Assembly (NCBI GenBank): GCA_946902985.2
Contig: OX336388.2
Location: 1,218,896,609-1,218,960,608 of the forward strand
DNA: 64,000 nucleotides
Reading direction: 5' to 3'
From: Meconema thalassinum
Taxonomy: Eukaryota; Arthropoda; Insecta; Orthoptera; Tettigoniidae
This document shows, piece by piece, positions 31,280-41,570 of this stretch; within the stretch, counting starts at the first letter, position 1, and every line of letters starts with the position of its first letter. The notes below the pieces were generated by a model. That model saw only the letters and a program-made list of their open reading frames with translations, was not told the origin of the DNA and searched no databases. Position numbers and translations under genes: made by a program.

Positions 31280-32758
31280 CGAAGTACGTCCAGAAAGTAA
31301 GTTCCGTTTGGTAATAACATTCAATTGTGTACAGATACAGAAAAATTATTTATTGCACAACATTCTACAACCCTTAAACTACTTTTCCACATAACTGCTG
31401 AAATGTTGCAGGCATTTGTCGTAGCGCGGCACGAGTCTTTGTATACCTTCTTCATAGACGTGTGCCGCCTGTGTCTTCAACTAGTTGTACGTTCCGCTGC
31501 AGCGCAGTTCCGCATATGCGCGGTAGACGCTCTGTATCAAGGAGAAGAAACGTGCGCCATTTGGAGAGCGCTGTCAGCCACGTACGCGTTGTTATGCATG
31601 TTTACTCGTACAATGTCGGTGTTGATTGAAAATCCCGCCGCTTGTGAAATCAGATCTGTGATTCGTTTTCTGAATGCTAGGAAAGTGAAACCAATTGAAA
31701 TTTATCGGGCAAATTTGCGAAGTGGATGGACAAAATGCGATAAGTGATTCAATGGTGAGGAGATGGGTCCGACAGTTCAATGAAAGACATAGTGAAGTGC
31801 CCGATGAAGAACGAATTGGACGTCCATCTTTGGTTACAGAAGAACTGGTTCACGCGATTGATGACAAGATCCGGGAAAACCGCAGGTTTACAATTAGTGT
31901 TCTCGCTATGGAATTTCCCCAAATCTCACGATCACTAATTCATGAAATTGTTACCGAAAAACTGAACTTTCGTAAACTTTGCCGACGTTGGGTACCAAAG
32001 ATTCTTACGGAGCAACACAAAACAAAACGGATGGGTGGTGCATTTCAGTTTTTGACCCGTTACAATGAAGGCAGCGAAGACTTTCTGACACAGATAGTCA
32101 CAGGAGATGAAACTTGGGTTTCTTACGACACCCCTGAAAGTAAGCGGCAATCAATGGAATGGAGGCACACTTCATCCTTAGCAAAGGTTAAGCCGAAACA
32201 AATCTTGACACCTCGGAAAATGATGTGCACAGTGTTTTGGGACTGGAAAGGCGTGGTCAAACAATCAACGCAGATGATTACTGCGAGACACTTAGAAAAT
32301 TGCGTCGCGCAATACAGAATAAGCGCCGAGGGTTGCTGTCGAAAGGTGTTGTTTTTCTTCACGACAACGCATGACCACACACTGCAAATGTGACGAAAAA
32401 CCTCCTACAGGGATTTGGCTGGGACGTGTTTGACCACCCTCCGTACAGCCCTGACCTCGCTCCTAGCGACTTTCATTTGTTCACACATCTCTAGTCTTTC
32501 CTTGGCGGTCATCACTTCAACAATGACGACGAGTTGAAAGAAGATGTTTCCAACTGGTTGAAGACACAGGCGGCAAACTTCTATGAAGTCGGTATCCAAA
32601 AACTTGTGCCACGCTATGACAAATGCCTGCAAAAGTTCGGCAGTTATGTGGAAAAGTAGTTTAGGAGGTGTAGAATGTTGTGCAATAAATATTTTTTCAG
32701 TATCTGTACACAGTTTAATGTTATCACCAAACGGAACTTACTTTCTGGACGTGCCTCG
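31280..32758 (+). mobile_element. mariner transposon with 208-bp inverted ends
   Basis: The element is flanked by TA (31278-31279 and 32759-32760). Arms 31280-31487 and 32551-32758 are inverted copies over about 208 bp and start CGA.G.ACGTCCAGAAAGT. The right arm includes the 3' coding end of the transposase, so the left arm is an inverted duplicate of coding sequence. The whole sits in the RT of the older LINE. Confidence 0.88.
31600..32661 (+). pseudogene. mariner transposase (frameshifted)
   Basis: The N-terminal HTH region (ENPAACEIRSVIRFLNARKV) lies in one frame, and the main part from about 31735 in another (RRWVRQFNE, IGRPSLVTEE, FPQISRSLIHEI, WVPKILTEQHK). The catalytic blocks are TGDETWVSYDTPESK (first Asp), a damaged HDNA-type block near 32362 where the frame is lost, and YSPDLAPSDFHLF (third Asp of D,D34D). 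It ends YDKCLQKFGSYVEK. An additional TAG after HLFTHL breaks the C-terminus. At least three lesions make it inactive. Confidence 0.85.
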
Positions 32759-32760
32759 TA

Positions 32761-33001
32761 TAATAAAGCTTTCGACTTAATAAATAGGGAAATACTAATT
32801 CGTAAACTGGAACTGATGATCGGAAGAAACAACAAAATGGTGACTATTGCAAATAATATTCCGACATCAAACAGAATTATGATAGATGATGGGTCAACCA
32901 GATCAGATTACATCACACAAACCAATGGAGTCTTGCATGGAGATCCATATAGCCCACTACTCTTTAATGTAATCACTTCAGATATTGTTAAAATAATACC
33001 T
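32761..33001 (+). pseudogene. LINE reverse transcriptase, second part
   Basis: It resumes with KAFDLINREIL directly after the mariner, then QTNGVLHGDPYSPLLFNVIT, the RT block with the G-x-x-x-G-D/Q-P-x-S-P-L-F pattern. It is interrupted at 33014 by a SINE flanked by a 13-14-bp duplication. Confidence 0.78.
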
Positions 33002-33014
33002 CGGAACTCCCCAG

Positions 33015-33316
33015 GTTTTTTTCGTGTGGTCTCCTCAGAGGCCGAGTGCAGGTCTTTCTATTCGACGACCGTGGGCGACCTGCGCGTCGGGATGAGAGTT
33101 GGATTGAATGAAACAGGGCAAGGATGTGGAAGGAAGTGGCCGTGGCCTATCAGAAGGTACCGTCCCAGCATTTGCCTGGTGTTGAAAATGGGAAACCACG
33201 GAAAACCATTTTAATGACGGCCGACGGTGGGGCTCGAACCCACGCGTCTACCGAGTCAGCAGAGAGCTTGGCCCCATGACCTACCGCTGCGCTTTAGCCA
33301 GAGTAGCCACTGCTGT
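33015..33316 (-). mobile_element. tRNA-derived SINE inserted in the LINE
   Basis: A poly-T start at 33015 (poly-A tail on the minus strand) and a tRNA-like head with a GGGTTCGAGCCC B-box near 33230-33245 show a minus-strand SINE. Target duplications CGGAACTCCCCAG (33002-33014) and CGGTAACTCCCCAG (33317-33330) differ by one base. The body GGGAAACCACGGAAAACC and CCCAGCATTTGC also occurs at 44285-44345. Confidence 0.85.
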
Positions 33317-33330
33317 CGGTAACTCCCCAG

Positions 33331-34232
33331 TAGTACTATACATGTATGCTGATGACATGGTTCTAGGAGCTAGTAATAAAGAAGAATTACAATCAACAGT
33401 AAATAAATTGGAGAAATGGGCAACAGAAAATGATTTTACTATTAACAATAACAAGACTGTACAGATGGTTTTTAGAAAGGGGGGAAGACTATCCAAATCA
33501 GATAACATACTTATTGGAAAAGACAAATTGGAAATTGTCAACTACTTCAAATATTTAGGAATAAGTCTACAATCCACCAGAACGTCATTTAGATTACATA
33601 TAAAGGAAGGAGCAATAGCAGCTATTCGTAGTATTCAAGATATCACCAAACCAAAACTACTGGATATTAAAACAGCTATGTTCTTATTTCACGCAATAAT
33701 TGCACCGATCGCAACATATGGACTACATTTAATATGGACACATCTTAAAGGCAGAGACCTTGAAGTATTAGATCGGTTAAAAGCAAGTTTTTCGGAAAGG
33801 ACACTTGCTATTTCAAAATTCACTCCCACACGATTAGTATATGAACTTACAAAGGAAACCTTCATTGAGGAACTTAAAATGAAATTGCAATTACCAACAA
33901 CACCAGCCTCAGAAAAACACCTAATTGATATGAAGGAGAAACGGGAAAATATATGGGAAGAATTCTACAGCACTGACGCAATGGTAAATAGGGAATGGAC
34001 TCAAACCAACTACACTCTCAGACACACGGTGACTCGTTTCGCTTTACATGGGTTTCATCATTTAATATGCAAAGTAAAGTCTTTTCATTCACCGGACAAA
34101 CACTGCTTTTGTGAACGAAATGCGGAAGATATCATCTATAGGACTGTTCGAAAAGATCAAGCTCTATCACGAGTTCTAGTGAAGGAAATTAAAATGTATT
34201 CATATACAGTATTTATTGGTCATTGGCTGTAA
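33331..34232 (+). pseudogene. LINE reverse transcriptase, third part and C-terminus
   Basis: It begins with VVLYMYADDMVLGASN, the catalytic YADD box. The thumb (NDFTINNNKTVQM, FKYLGISLQ) and the C-terminal region (HTVTRFALHGFHHLICKVKS, then CFCERN) follow, ending at TAA 34230. This portion has no stop. The (TTAA)n tail follows at once. The C-terminal block recurs in the LINE fragment at 49031-49282. Confidence 0.82.
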
Positions 34233-34264
34233 TAAATCTATTAATTAATTAATTAATTAATTAA

Positions 34265-34276
34265 TTAATGTACCGT
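34265..34276 (+). repeat. Target-site duplication, right copy, of the full-length LINE
   Basis: TTAATGTACCGT, identical to 25039-25050. It overlaps the end of the tail repeat by a couple of ambiguous bases. Confidence 0.72.
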
Positions 34277-34427
34277 AACTCATTACCAATTATTTTTAAT
34301 TTTGTATGAATAATAGCAGCAATAAATTAATTATATTAAAGATTTACCTGCTTTAAAATCCTGAGATGTGAACTGGTTGTAAGAGAAATGTCTCTGTAAA
34401 TTTATCCTATTTATTCGCGAACTCAAG

Positions 34428-36186
34428 CGACGGTGCTGCCGCTTAGCTGCAACTAGAGGAATGGTGATAGAAATATTAACAAACAGCTGTTTAACCTGCG
34501 ATTTTTGTTGACGTGTGTGATCTTTTCTCATTTTTTCAGCTTTTGCATAATAACTGAGGCTGAAAAATGAGTAATAGATATTGTTCAGTTCCACAGTGCT
34601 CTTCAAAGGCAACAAGAGGCATATCAATGCATTACTTTCCTAAAGAGAAAGGTTTAAAGAACGAATGGAGTCGAGTACTTCGCATCGCAAAGCCAATTTC
34701 TAAATATATGATTGTATGTGGTTTGCATTTCACAAAGGAGGATTATTTTTATCCAGGTTAGTAAACATTCCTTTGTACGTGTACTGTAGATGACCTGTTT
34801 ATTTCTTTCATACATATTAATTACGTCCCAGTTGTGGAAAGATAACCTTCATACACTGGATTTGGCTACATTATTTATACCTATTTCTTAAAGTGGACTA
34901 CACAAGCTACTTCCAGTGGGGTAGGATTATTAATAAGCATAAGATTGTTATAATATTGCAGTAGAATTATAAATATATTTTACTTTCAGATGTGAGAGCA
35001 TGTAAAAGATACCTGAAGAAGGGCGCCATCCCCTCTCAGAAATTGCCACTGAGATCATTGGATAAGAAGATATCTTCTCCCCTGAAACTACAGGCAGAGG
35101 CCAGGGATGCACGTGTGCAACATAGACATGAAGCTGTGGCACCACCATCTCCAACTGAAGACAGTGAAGTGGTAACTGAAGACACAGAGACTGTGGCAGA
35201 GGAGATGTTTGCAGCTCTGGTGGAAGATCCCACTCTAAGGAAATGTGTAGAAGATAAAGGGATACAAGTAACGCCAAGTGTAATTGATGATTGTAGAAAA
35301 ATAACTTTAGAGGACATGATGAAAACAAATAGAGAAATTAATGCATTTACTGGTATCCCATCGGTTACATTATTAGATAATATATGTGTTGCTACAGGAA
35401 AATTAGAAAGACAGAGTGCCAAACCACTAACCTTGTCATTAAGACAACGTATCATTTTAGTGTTCGTGAAATTGAAAATTAATCTTTCTTTTAGGTGTTT
35501 AGCTGTTCTATTTGGGGTCACAGCTAATACATGTAAGAACTATTTCCATGTAACAGTAGAGTTATTACATGAGGCACTAAAAACAGCTGTTCCATGGCTG
35601 GAGAAAGATCTGATTAAGAAGAGGATGCCTATATGTTTTTAACATTTTCAGAATACTAGAGTTATTTTGGATTGTACAGAAATTCCCGTGGAGAAAAATA
35701 AGTGTTTAAAGTGTCGTGTGATGTCCTACTCTCATTACAAAGGCGATTACACATTGAAAGTACTTGTTGGTGTTGCACCATCAGGTTTAGTAACTTTTGT
35801 AAGTCAAGTGTATGGTGGAAGGGTTACAGACAAAGAAATATTTTTGCAATCCAATTTATTAGGCATGTTATTACCTTATCAGGATGCTGTAATGGTCGAT
35901 AAAGGATTTTTGATAGAGAGTGAGTGCATTTAAAGGAATATACAATTGATCAGGCCACCCTTTCTTGGTAAGAATCAGCAATTGTCAACAGAGGATGCAC
36001 TCAGAACTGCTGACATAGCTGCAGCTAGAGTGCATGTAGAAAGAACAATTCAGAGGATGAAAATATTTAAAGTATTAAAAGGGAGAGTCAATTTATATAT
36101 GGTTCCATACATGGATTCTGTAATGACTATTATTGCTGGAGTAGTGAACCTTTCAGCTCCTATTCTTAGTGTTGATAAGTATGACT
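34428..36186 (+). mobile_element. THAP/DDE transposon copy B (ISL2EU-like)
   Basis: This is nearly identical to the reverse complement of 8027-9786. Its left side continues with ATTCGCGAACTCAA just outside the shared block. The same 14-mer stands, inverted, at 41466-41479 outside the YqaJ gene of another ISL2EU-like remnant, so it may belong to the element end. No YqaJ partner follows in the 3' flank. Confidence 0.83.
34567..34756 (+). CDS. THAP DNA-binding exon of transposase copy B
   Basis: MSNRYCSVPQCSSKATRG begins a THAP zinc finger with C-x4-C, HYFPKE and VCGLHF all preserved. The exon ends at CCAG/GTTAGT. A 233-bp intron separates it from the catalytic exon, exactly as in copy A. The short exon is intact. 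Confidence 0.83.
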
Positions 36187-36188
36187 AA
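34990..36188 (+). pseudogene. Transposase catalytic exon, copy B (two stops)
   Basis: The exon starts after a TTTCAG acceptor at 34989. It has the charged linker, the HTH (LTLSLRQRIILVF, FGVTANTC), and a DDE core with LDCTEIPVEKN (first Asp), MVDKGF (second Asp) and HVERTIQRMK (Glu). A CAA-to-TAA change at about 35639 stops the frame after MPICF; copy A has CAA there. A second in-frame TAA after ESECI at 35931 is shared with copy A. The frame ends at TAA 36186-36188. All three catalytic acids are present despite the stops. Confidence 0.82.
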
Positions 36189-37175
36189 GGAGGCTTTTGC
36201 TACTGGTAGGCCTACCTAGTACCCAGTTTGTGGGTGTGTTTTTTCTAAAGCAGAATTTGAGCGCTGTATCAGCAGCGAAGTAAAGCGCTACATATAAACT
36301 AGCTGTGAATAGAAACGGAGAGATGGCACGAAATGACAGTTGTTTAAACGTGTTTCGTTCATTATTTCAAAATAAATTTAATACAACTTAATATAACAAT
36401 GGATCCACTGGGAGACTAAACTGATGATGAATGCATAGTGGTCTCGCTCAATGAACAACTTTGTTAATTTCACGTTGCTTGTAATTTAAGGTTTTCCGCC
36501 CCTTAAAACCTGAATAACTAACTAATTTTTAGGTTAAGCCTAGGCCATTCGAGTTACCTTCTATGAATTAATGCCTCTGCTTAAGCCACTAAAGTTGCAT
36601 GATCGTTTCATGAATGTAGCAGCATATGGATAACAATTCCTGAACTTCAGGTTACCATATCTATAATATTCACCATAACGTTTATGTCACAGGTTAAATT
36701 GGATCTAAAAATAGGATGAACAAGCTCTCGACTTCTTACAAATAATTCTTAATTAACCTACTGATATGCTGCTAGTGGAAATGTAGGCCTATAATCATGT
36801 AGTCTCATAGGCTACATCAGTAGCCAGAGCATGTCGCTAATGATATCGGAGTAGACGGTGCATGCACACGTTAACATGAGTTTGCTGGTTTGTGACATTA
36901 CGTCAACAAATGTAATGTATTTTTACTCTCCTGATTCCATTCTGGTCCCTGTTACTGCCACATGCATGGTTCCAATAGGTTTGATTTGATTTTTAGGATT
37001 ATTATATTTCACTATAGCTTACCTGCTGCATCACTCAGAAAATTAAGCAAATGCATGTATCCTTGTTGCAGATCAGGTCCATGTACGTCCAAAAAAGTTT
37101 TATGTAGGTGACCTTAATATTACACTCCTTAAAACGTTGGTCCCCACCACCACCCCCCGTCCTAATGATGCAAAG
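36189..37175. other. Non-coding stretch
   Basis: No gene is supported. The sequence is AT-rich and unique by eye, with a fragment (CCGCCCCTTAAAAC near 36498) that resembles the dispersed SINE-tail motif also seen near 12030, 18300 and 46610. Confidence 0.45.
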
Positions 37176-37187
37176 TGTTATTAGACT

Positions 37188-37211
37188 GGGGCGTGGTGGC
37201 GCAGCGGTCAT
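37188..37211 (+). repeat. 24-bp SINE head fragment between 12-bp direct repeats
   Basis: GGGGCGTGGTGGCGCAGCGG followed by TCAT equals the tRNA-like 5' end of the SINE at 37515-37691. It is bracketed by TGTTATTAGACT at 37176-37187 and 37212-37223. Confidence 0.7.
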
Positions 37212-37398
37212 TGTTATTAGACTTTAAATACATTTGCCATTGATAGTACAAATGCTTGTAGATATCCGTATTGATAGATTAATTAAAAGTTTATTTTAAA
37301 CTTTTAACATCTTACATAATACAAACGTAGCTACAATAAACTGAAACTAACGTGCACCACTAATGGGCCCTCATTGCTTACGGACCCCTATGCATTTG

Positions 37399-37416
37399 TC
37401 CCCCCCCCCCCCCCCT
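37399..37416 (+). repeat. Poly-C run
   Basis: About 18 consecutive C residues (GTCCCC...CTTGTCC). Its true length may be uncertain in the assembly. Confidence 0.8.
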
Positions 37417-37514
37417 TGTCCCTCCCTGGGCCTAGACGGTGCCAATTGCAGAAATTAGACCAGAAGAACCAAATCACTAGTAAAACAATGTATAGTAAAG
37501 GAAGGAAGCTTGTA

Positions 37515-37691
37515 GTTTTACGTGACCATTAATCTCGCAATCACGAGCCACAGGACCTTCTTTTTACATTGAATCCGAACCACAGGACACGGCATTGCAC
37601 TTAAAAATATCTTGCATGCATTGACCAGGAATCGAACCTGGTCCACCTTGGCGAGAGGCCAACAGCTTGATCGCTGCGCCACCACGCCCCC
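37515..37691 (-). mobile_element. tRNA-derived SINE
   Basis: The minus strand opens with GGGGCGTGGTGGCGCAGCG and has A-box-like TGGCGCAGCGATC and a B-box GGTTCGATTCC about 50 bp later, then a non-tRNA body. The left limit is approximate. Confidence 0.75.
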
Positions 37692-39162
37692 AAGTATACA
37701 GTAGATTATAATCAACAAGTTCTCTCTAATATACATTAGCCTACTAGTTCATATACAGTACACAATTTGCGTACCTAGTTAGAATGCACCCGAGTGAAAG
37801 AAAATAGGCTGGTACCCGTAGCCTATTATTTTTCATGAGAAACCTAATAGAATTTTCTGTCACTCTGCCAAGTACAGATATGTTACCATGCTGGGGTAGG
37901 CTATGTACACCAACAAAATTATAGTAATGTTTGTAGACATAAGAAAAGAATGTGGTATTTCGTTCATAACTACGTACAATATGTAAATTATTTTCACAAA
38001 TCTGAGTCTTCTTATGGAGAATGGGGTTTCCTCCATAGTCCATAACCAAAGAAATTTAATCATCAATTGAATACTCGTATGATTATGAACTTCAAAGCAA
38101 TGCTACGCCTTTCTAGGCTTCATCCTACTTATCTTCCTGGATGGCTCTCGTGTAGCATCCGTTGCCCGTTTCGAAAGTGCGTTATTTTACTTATTAGCGC
38201 TCTGAAAATGGTTTATAATTACTCTGCCACATTATTAAAGCCATTTGCCATTGACAAACACTGCATAAACACTTCCAAAATAAGGAAATTGTCAACATTA
38301 ACTTTCAAGTAATAAACTTATCAAAATGCAAGTCGTCATGTTTGCTGCCAACTTACTGATTGTGCTTCTAGGTAAAACCATTGGCCTGGATAAAGAGTAT
38401 TGATGCATGACTATCCCCACTGTGCGTAACAAAAACCAGGGGTGTTTATATTAGCCTAACGCGCAGGGCCGCTCTACATAACCTTTATTGGCCTAGGCGA
38501 AAACCATTGGTCTGGAAACAATGTTGGCACTCTGAAAAAAATATAGTAACACTCTATCGATAAAATATTCAACTCCTGTATATTAGTAACATTGACCATT
38601 TCTATAGTTAATTTTTTAATGGCGCAACGTATACTACACGAGTTCCTAATTGATATTCAGTCGTACACAACAACGCCTTCAAGAAAATCTTGTTATGACT
38701 GCAGCCATTTTTCAATGTATCAAACGTGCTGCGAAGTGAAACCACGCTGCATGATGACTCATCTTAAGCTAAACTGTTGGGGGATGGGGATGCTCTGTGG
38801 TATGACCTACATGATGATATTATTACATTCACATTGTACTTCTATGATGAATAAAGCATTTGAAACAATATCACTTTTTTATTATTTTATAAATTAGCCT
38901 ATTTATGGATACAATGTAGCAATAATTACTCTAAGTTACTTTTTACATCAACTATCCTATAAGAAAAGCTAGTAAAATGCTATTTACAAGAAAAAAACAT
39001 CAATTGTTATTGGCAACTCCAGCTATCTGATAATAATGAGAAACTTACCAAGTAGGGTACATTTGTCATGTGGTGACTGTTTGTATTATGGTTCCTTGTA
39101 TCGTGGTAAATTCTTCATGTCTCTATACATAAGTAATAAGTTTCACTCGTTGATAGAGTGCA
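37692..39162. other. Non-coding stretch
   Basis: Short open frames only, none with recognisable domains. Sequence is AT-rich. Two ACCATTGG(C/T)CTGG motifs near 38375 and 38505 resemble the unit of the tandem repeat at 45235. Confidence 0.45.
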
Positions 39163-39266
39163 AAATGGGTAAAAGCAAAGTATATTGCTCAGTTCACGGC
39201 TGTAAGTGGATGTATAAGAGGGCTGCGGATATAAGTTTTCATCACTTTCCAAATGATGCAAATAGC
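39163..39266 (+). pseudogene. THAP exon remnant of a third ISL2EU-like element
   Basis: ATG 39163 begins MGKSKVYCSVHGCKWMYKR and then HHFPND, the N-terminal half of a THAP zinc finger (C-x4-C and the H-F-P block). After about 34 residues the homology stops and unrelated sequence follows, so the C-x2-H half and the whole DDE part are missing. It faces the YqaJ gene at 40046-41433, the same convergent order as at 14184-17180. Confidence 0.65.
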
Positions 39267-40045
39267 AATAGCCGAAAGGGGACGATACCAAATAAATACG
39301 GTCACCAGGAGCGGGTTGGACCACTCACCACTACACACACTGACGACAGGACGGGTTGTTCACTGTTACGCCGAGCCAAACCGCACCTAGACAGCCAAGT
39401 ACAGTCTCGCCGAACCAAGCCGTACCACGACAGCCAAGCTTCATCAGTCAGGTATCCTTCCCCGCTCCCTAGTTCATTTCCCTACCAACCACCATCACCT
39501 CGCTCTGCGATATCCGAGCCATTCCACTACGAGTCATATAGGCCTAATTTGACTTCGCAGGGTAAATATCTACTCTGAAAGAACCTGCTACCAGTCCGAT
39601 ATTCAACACCAAACCTACCTGCTAACCATCCAACAAATCAAGCAATTCCTGTCTCCCCAGAGTTTTAATACAAGTTAAACTCATCCCTTTGCCCTACCAA
39701 GCAGCAAATAATTTCTAGAATCTATGGTACAGTGAGCAAACTCAAATATAGCTTTTAAACGTAACAGCGCCATGACTCGAACTGCTCAAAAACAAATACC
39801 AGCAGACAACCGATGCTTGATAATATGCAATTGACACATAAAATCTAGTGGAACACACAAATTAGATCACGTGTATCGCACAGTTATACATATATACAAT
39901 TAAAAATAACACTGTCATTATTTTAGGGTCCACATTTACCGATTATAACCGAAAAATAAAAAGTGTTCCATATCAAACGCGTGTTATTGAGTATTTTTAC
40001 CCTACTTATCCAGACCGACCGCAGCGGGCCACCACGTGTGTACTT
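39267..40045. other. Non-coding stretch replacing the transposase body
   Basis: GC-richer at the start (imperfectly repeated CGCCGA(G/A)CCAAACCG-like motifs at 39370-39440), then AT-rich. No DDE motifs were found on either strand. Confidence 0.45.
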
Positions 40046-41433
40046 CTACTCTCCCACTCCTTTCCTCATGGTTTTCAAAAATCTTAAACAAAGCAATGCT
40101 TGCAGCTGCACCTGACCATAATATTGATGATTTGTCTTTAAGGAGAAAGTATTTTCCTCAATCGACCCATTTAAATATTTTAGGCCCTGCACTACATCAA
40201 TTGCAGTCTGCGTTTTACCTGCTAGAGGGCACTTAACCTCTACACAACAGAGTGAACTAACCACACCATCCAGACTTACACCTAACCATGGAGCACTTGG
40301 AGGAACAACAATGCCCACCGGTTCCACTTTATTTTTAAAAGCAATTTCGTAAGCTTTTAAGGCTACTAGTTCAAATTTTTTCCCATGCACAGTTGCCATG
40401 TGTCCCTTGAAATCAGTTTTGAACAGCCTACTCACTTTTAAATTCCAGTCAGGGCTTTTATTTTTGCTGTAAGTAAAAACACTGTAACAAGTAGTACCAG
40501 TTAATCTTACTTTTCTTGCATTCTTCCAAATTTCTCCAGATTGGGTAAGAGTTGTCAAACATAATTTTACACTGTCTTCATATGTGAGAGCTACCTTCTC
40601 ATTAAAAAATTGAGCAATGTCATCTTGAAGTTCTGCATCAAAATCAACCATAGCACTAAATTGTGGCAACAAGTTGTTGTTGCCTAAAAGTTTATGGCAT
40701 AGGGATAATTGTAGCAAATTATCACCACTCGAGACTAGAATAGTAGTAGTAGTAGCAGTAGTCTCCCTTAAGGGCAAAGTAAGATCCAGCTCGGATCCCT
40801 GTGCCCCAGAAAGTAGAATATCCAGTATATTATTCTCGCCTGCACTACCGACTAGGCGACTTTGGAGGGTCGATTTGACAGTTGATTTTCCCATGTGGCA
40901 GAATTTATTTATAGGAATCGCTTTGTCGTACATGTAGTTGTCTTTCTTTAACTTGCCCCATTGCTGCTTCAAATCTGTGGAGCTCAGGTCTTCCAAGTTT
41001 TCAATTGTGTGCCTATTACGAAAAGAAGAAAAAACAAATACAGTCAACTTGTTCACTCTTCGATTTATCGGCTTCAACAGTATTATATCTTCTAAATTTA
41101 AATGCATCTACTTACCGAAATATGTAAAGCAATGTACCGACTACATGCTTACACTTTCCTGAACTTCCAGCCTTACAGGTACACGAACAAATTTAACTTT
41201 TTCTCGGCAACTGGTGATCGAATCTCAATTTTAATCTGGTGAGGAACTCCCTTCAAATTACTGGTTTGTAAGCATAAAACTTCAAGTCTCACTAAATCTT
41301 CTCTTTCGGCTACTCTCCCAAACATAATTATGTGTTTGGCATCTAAAATTGCCTGTCCTTCAACGAGAGGCCGCCTAGAATCCCCAACAATATTCAATAC
41401 ATCAATCATGTCTATCACCATTGCGTCTACCAT
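40046..41433 (-). pseudogene. SWIM-YqaJ nuclease gene, two exons, frameshifted and 3'-truncated
   Basis: Exon 1 (41433 to 41116) starts MVDAMVIDMID, carries HIIMFGRV and EVLCLQTSNLKGVPHQIKI, and after a one-base frame change continues CSCTCKAGSSGKCKHVVGTL, a SWIM zinc finger. It ends at a GTAAGT donor. Exon 2 starts at 41012 after TAATAG and gives HTIENLEDLSSTDLKQQWGK. The YqaJ core follows: GKKFELVALKAYE, then APWLGVSLDGVV and VEVKCPLAGK (D and E-x-K), then TNHQYYGQVQLQ. Soon after the frame runs into unrelated sequence. SWIM plus YqaJ is the second protein of ISL2EU-like transposons. The nuclease residues survive, but the frameshift in the finger breaks the gene. Confidence 0.8.
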
Positions 41434-41465
41434 TTTGTCGCGACCGACCTGCCACCTACATGCGA

Positions 41466-41479
41466 TTGAGTTCGCGAAT
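41466..41479 (-). repeat. 14-bp motif shared with the left flank of copy B
   Basis: TTGAGTTCGCGAAT here is the exact reverse complement of ATTCGCGAACTCAA at 34414-34427, and in both places it lies just upstream of the first exon of an ISL2EU-like gene. Confidence 0.5.
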
Positions 41480-41570
41480 TAGTAAGATACTTACCTTATT
41501 TTCATCGCTAAATGACATTTAGCTAGAAGTTTTGCCAACACCAAAAATAGGTTATGCATAAATGGCTACT

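Larger units (their letters stand above)
25051..34264 (+). mobile_element. Full-length LINE with PHD-finger, endonuclease and RT, host to three later insertions
   Basis: The element begins at a sharp 5' end (TGCCATTCTCAACGGG), has a roughly 215-bp 5' leader, a PHD-finger segment, endonuclease and reverse transcriptase, and a (TTAA)n tail near 34236-34264. A 12-bp target duplication brackets it. Subtracting the Copia, mariner and SINE insertions and their target duplications leaves about 3.98 kb. A related LINE fragment is at 48963-49843. Confidence 0.82.

Noticed and set aside
16778..34279. 15-bp match TTAATGTACCGTAAC between the transposase intron and the LINE insertion site
   Set aside because: A match of this length is expected about once or twice by chance among all pairs in a 64-kb AT-rich window.
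37620..37691. Functional tRNA gene
   Set aside because: A and B boxes are present, but the acceptor stem cannot be completed and a non-tRNA body follows, so it is a SINE head.
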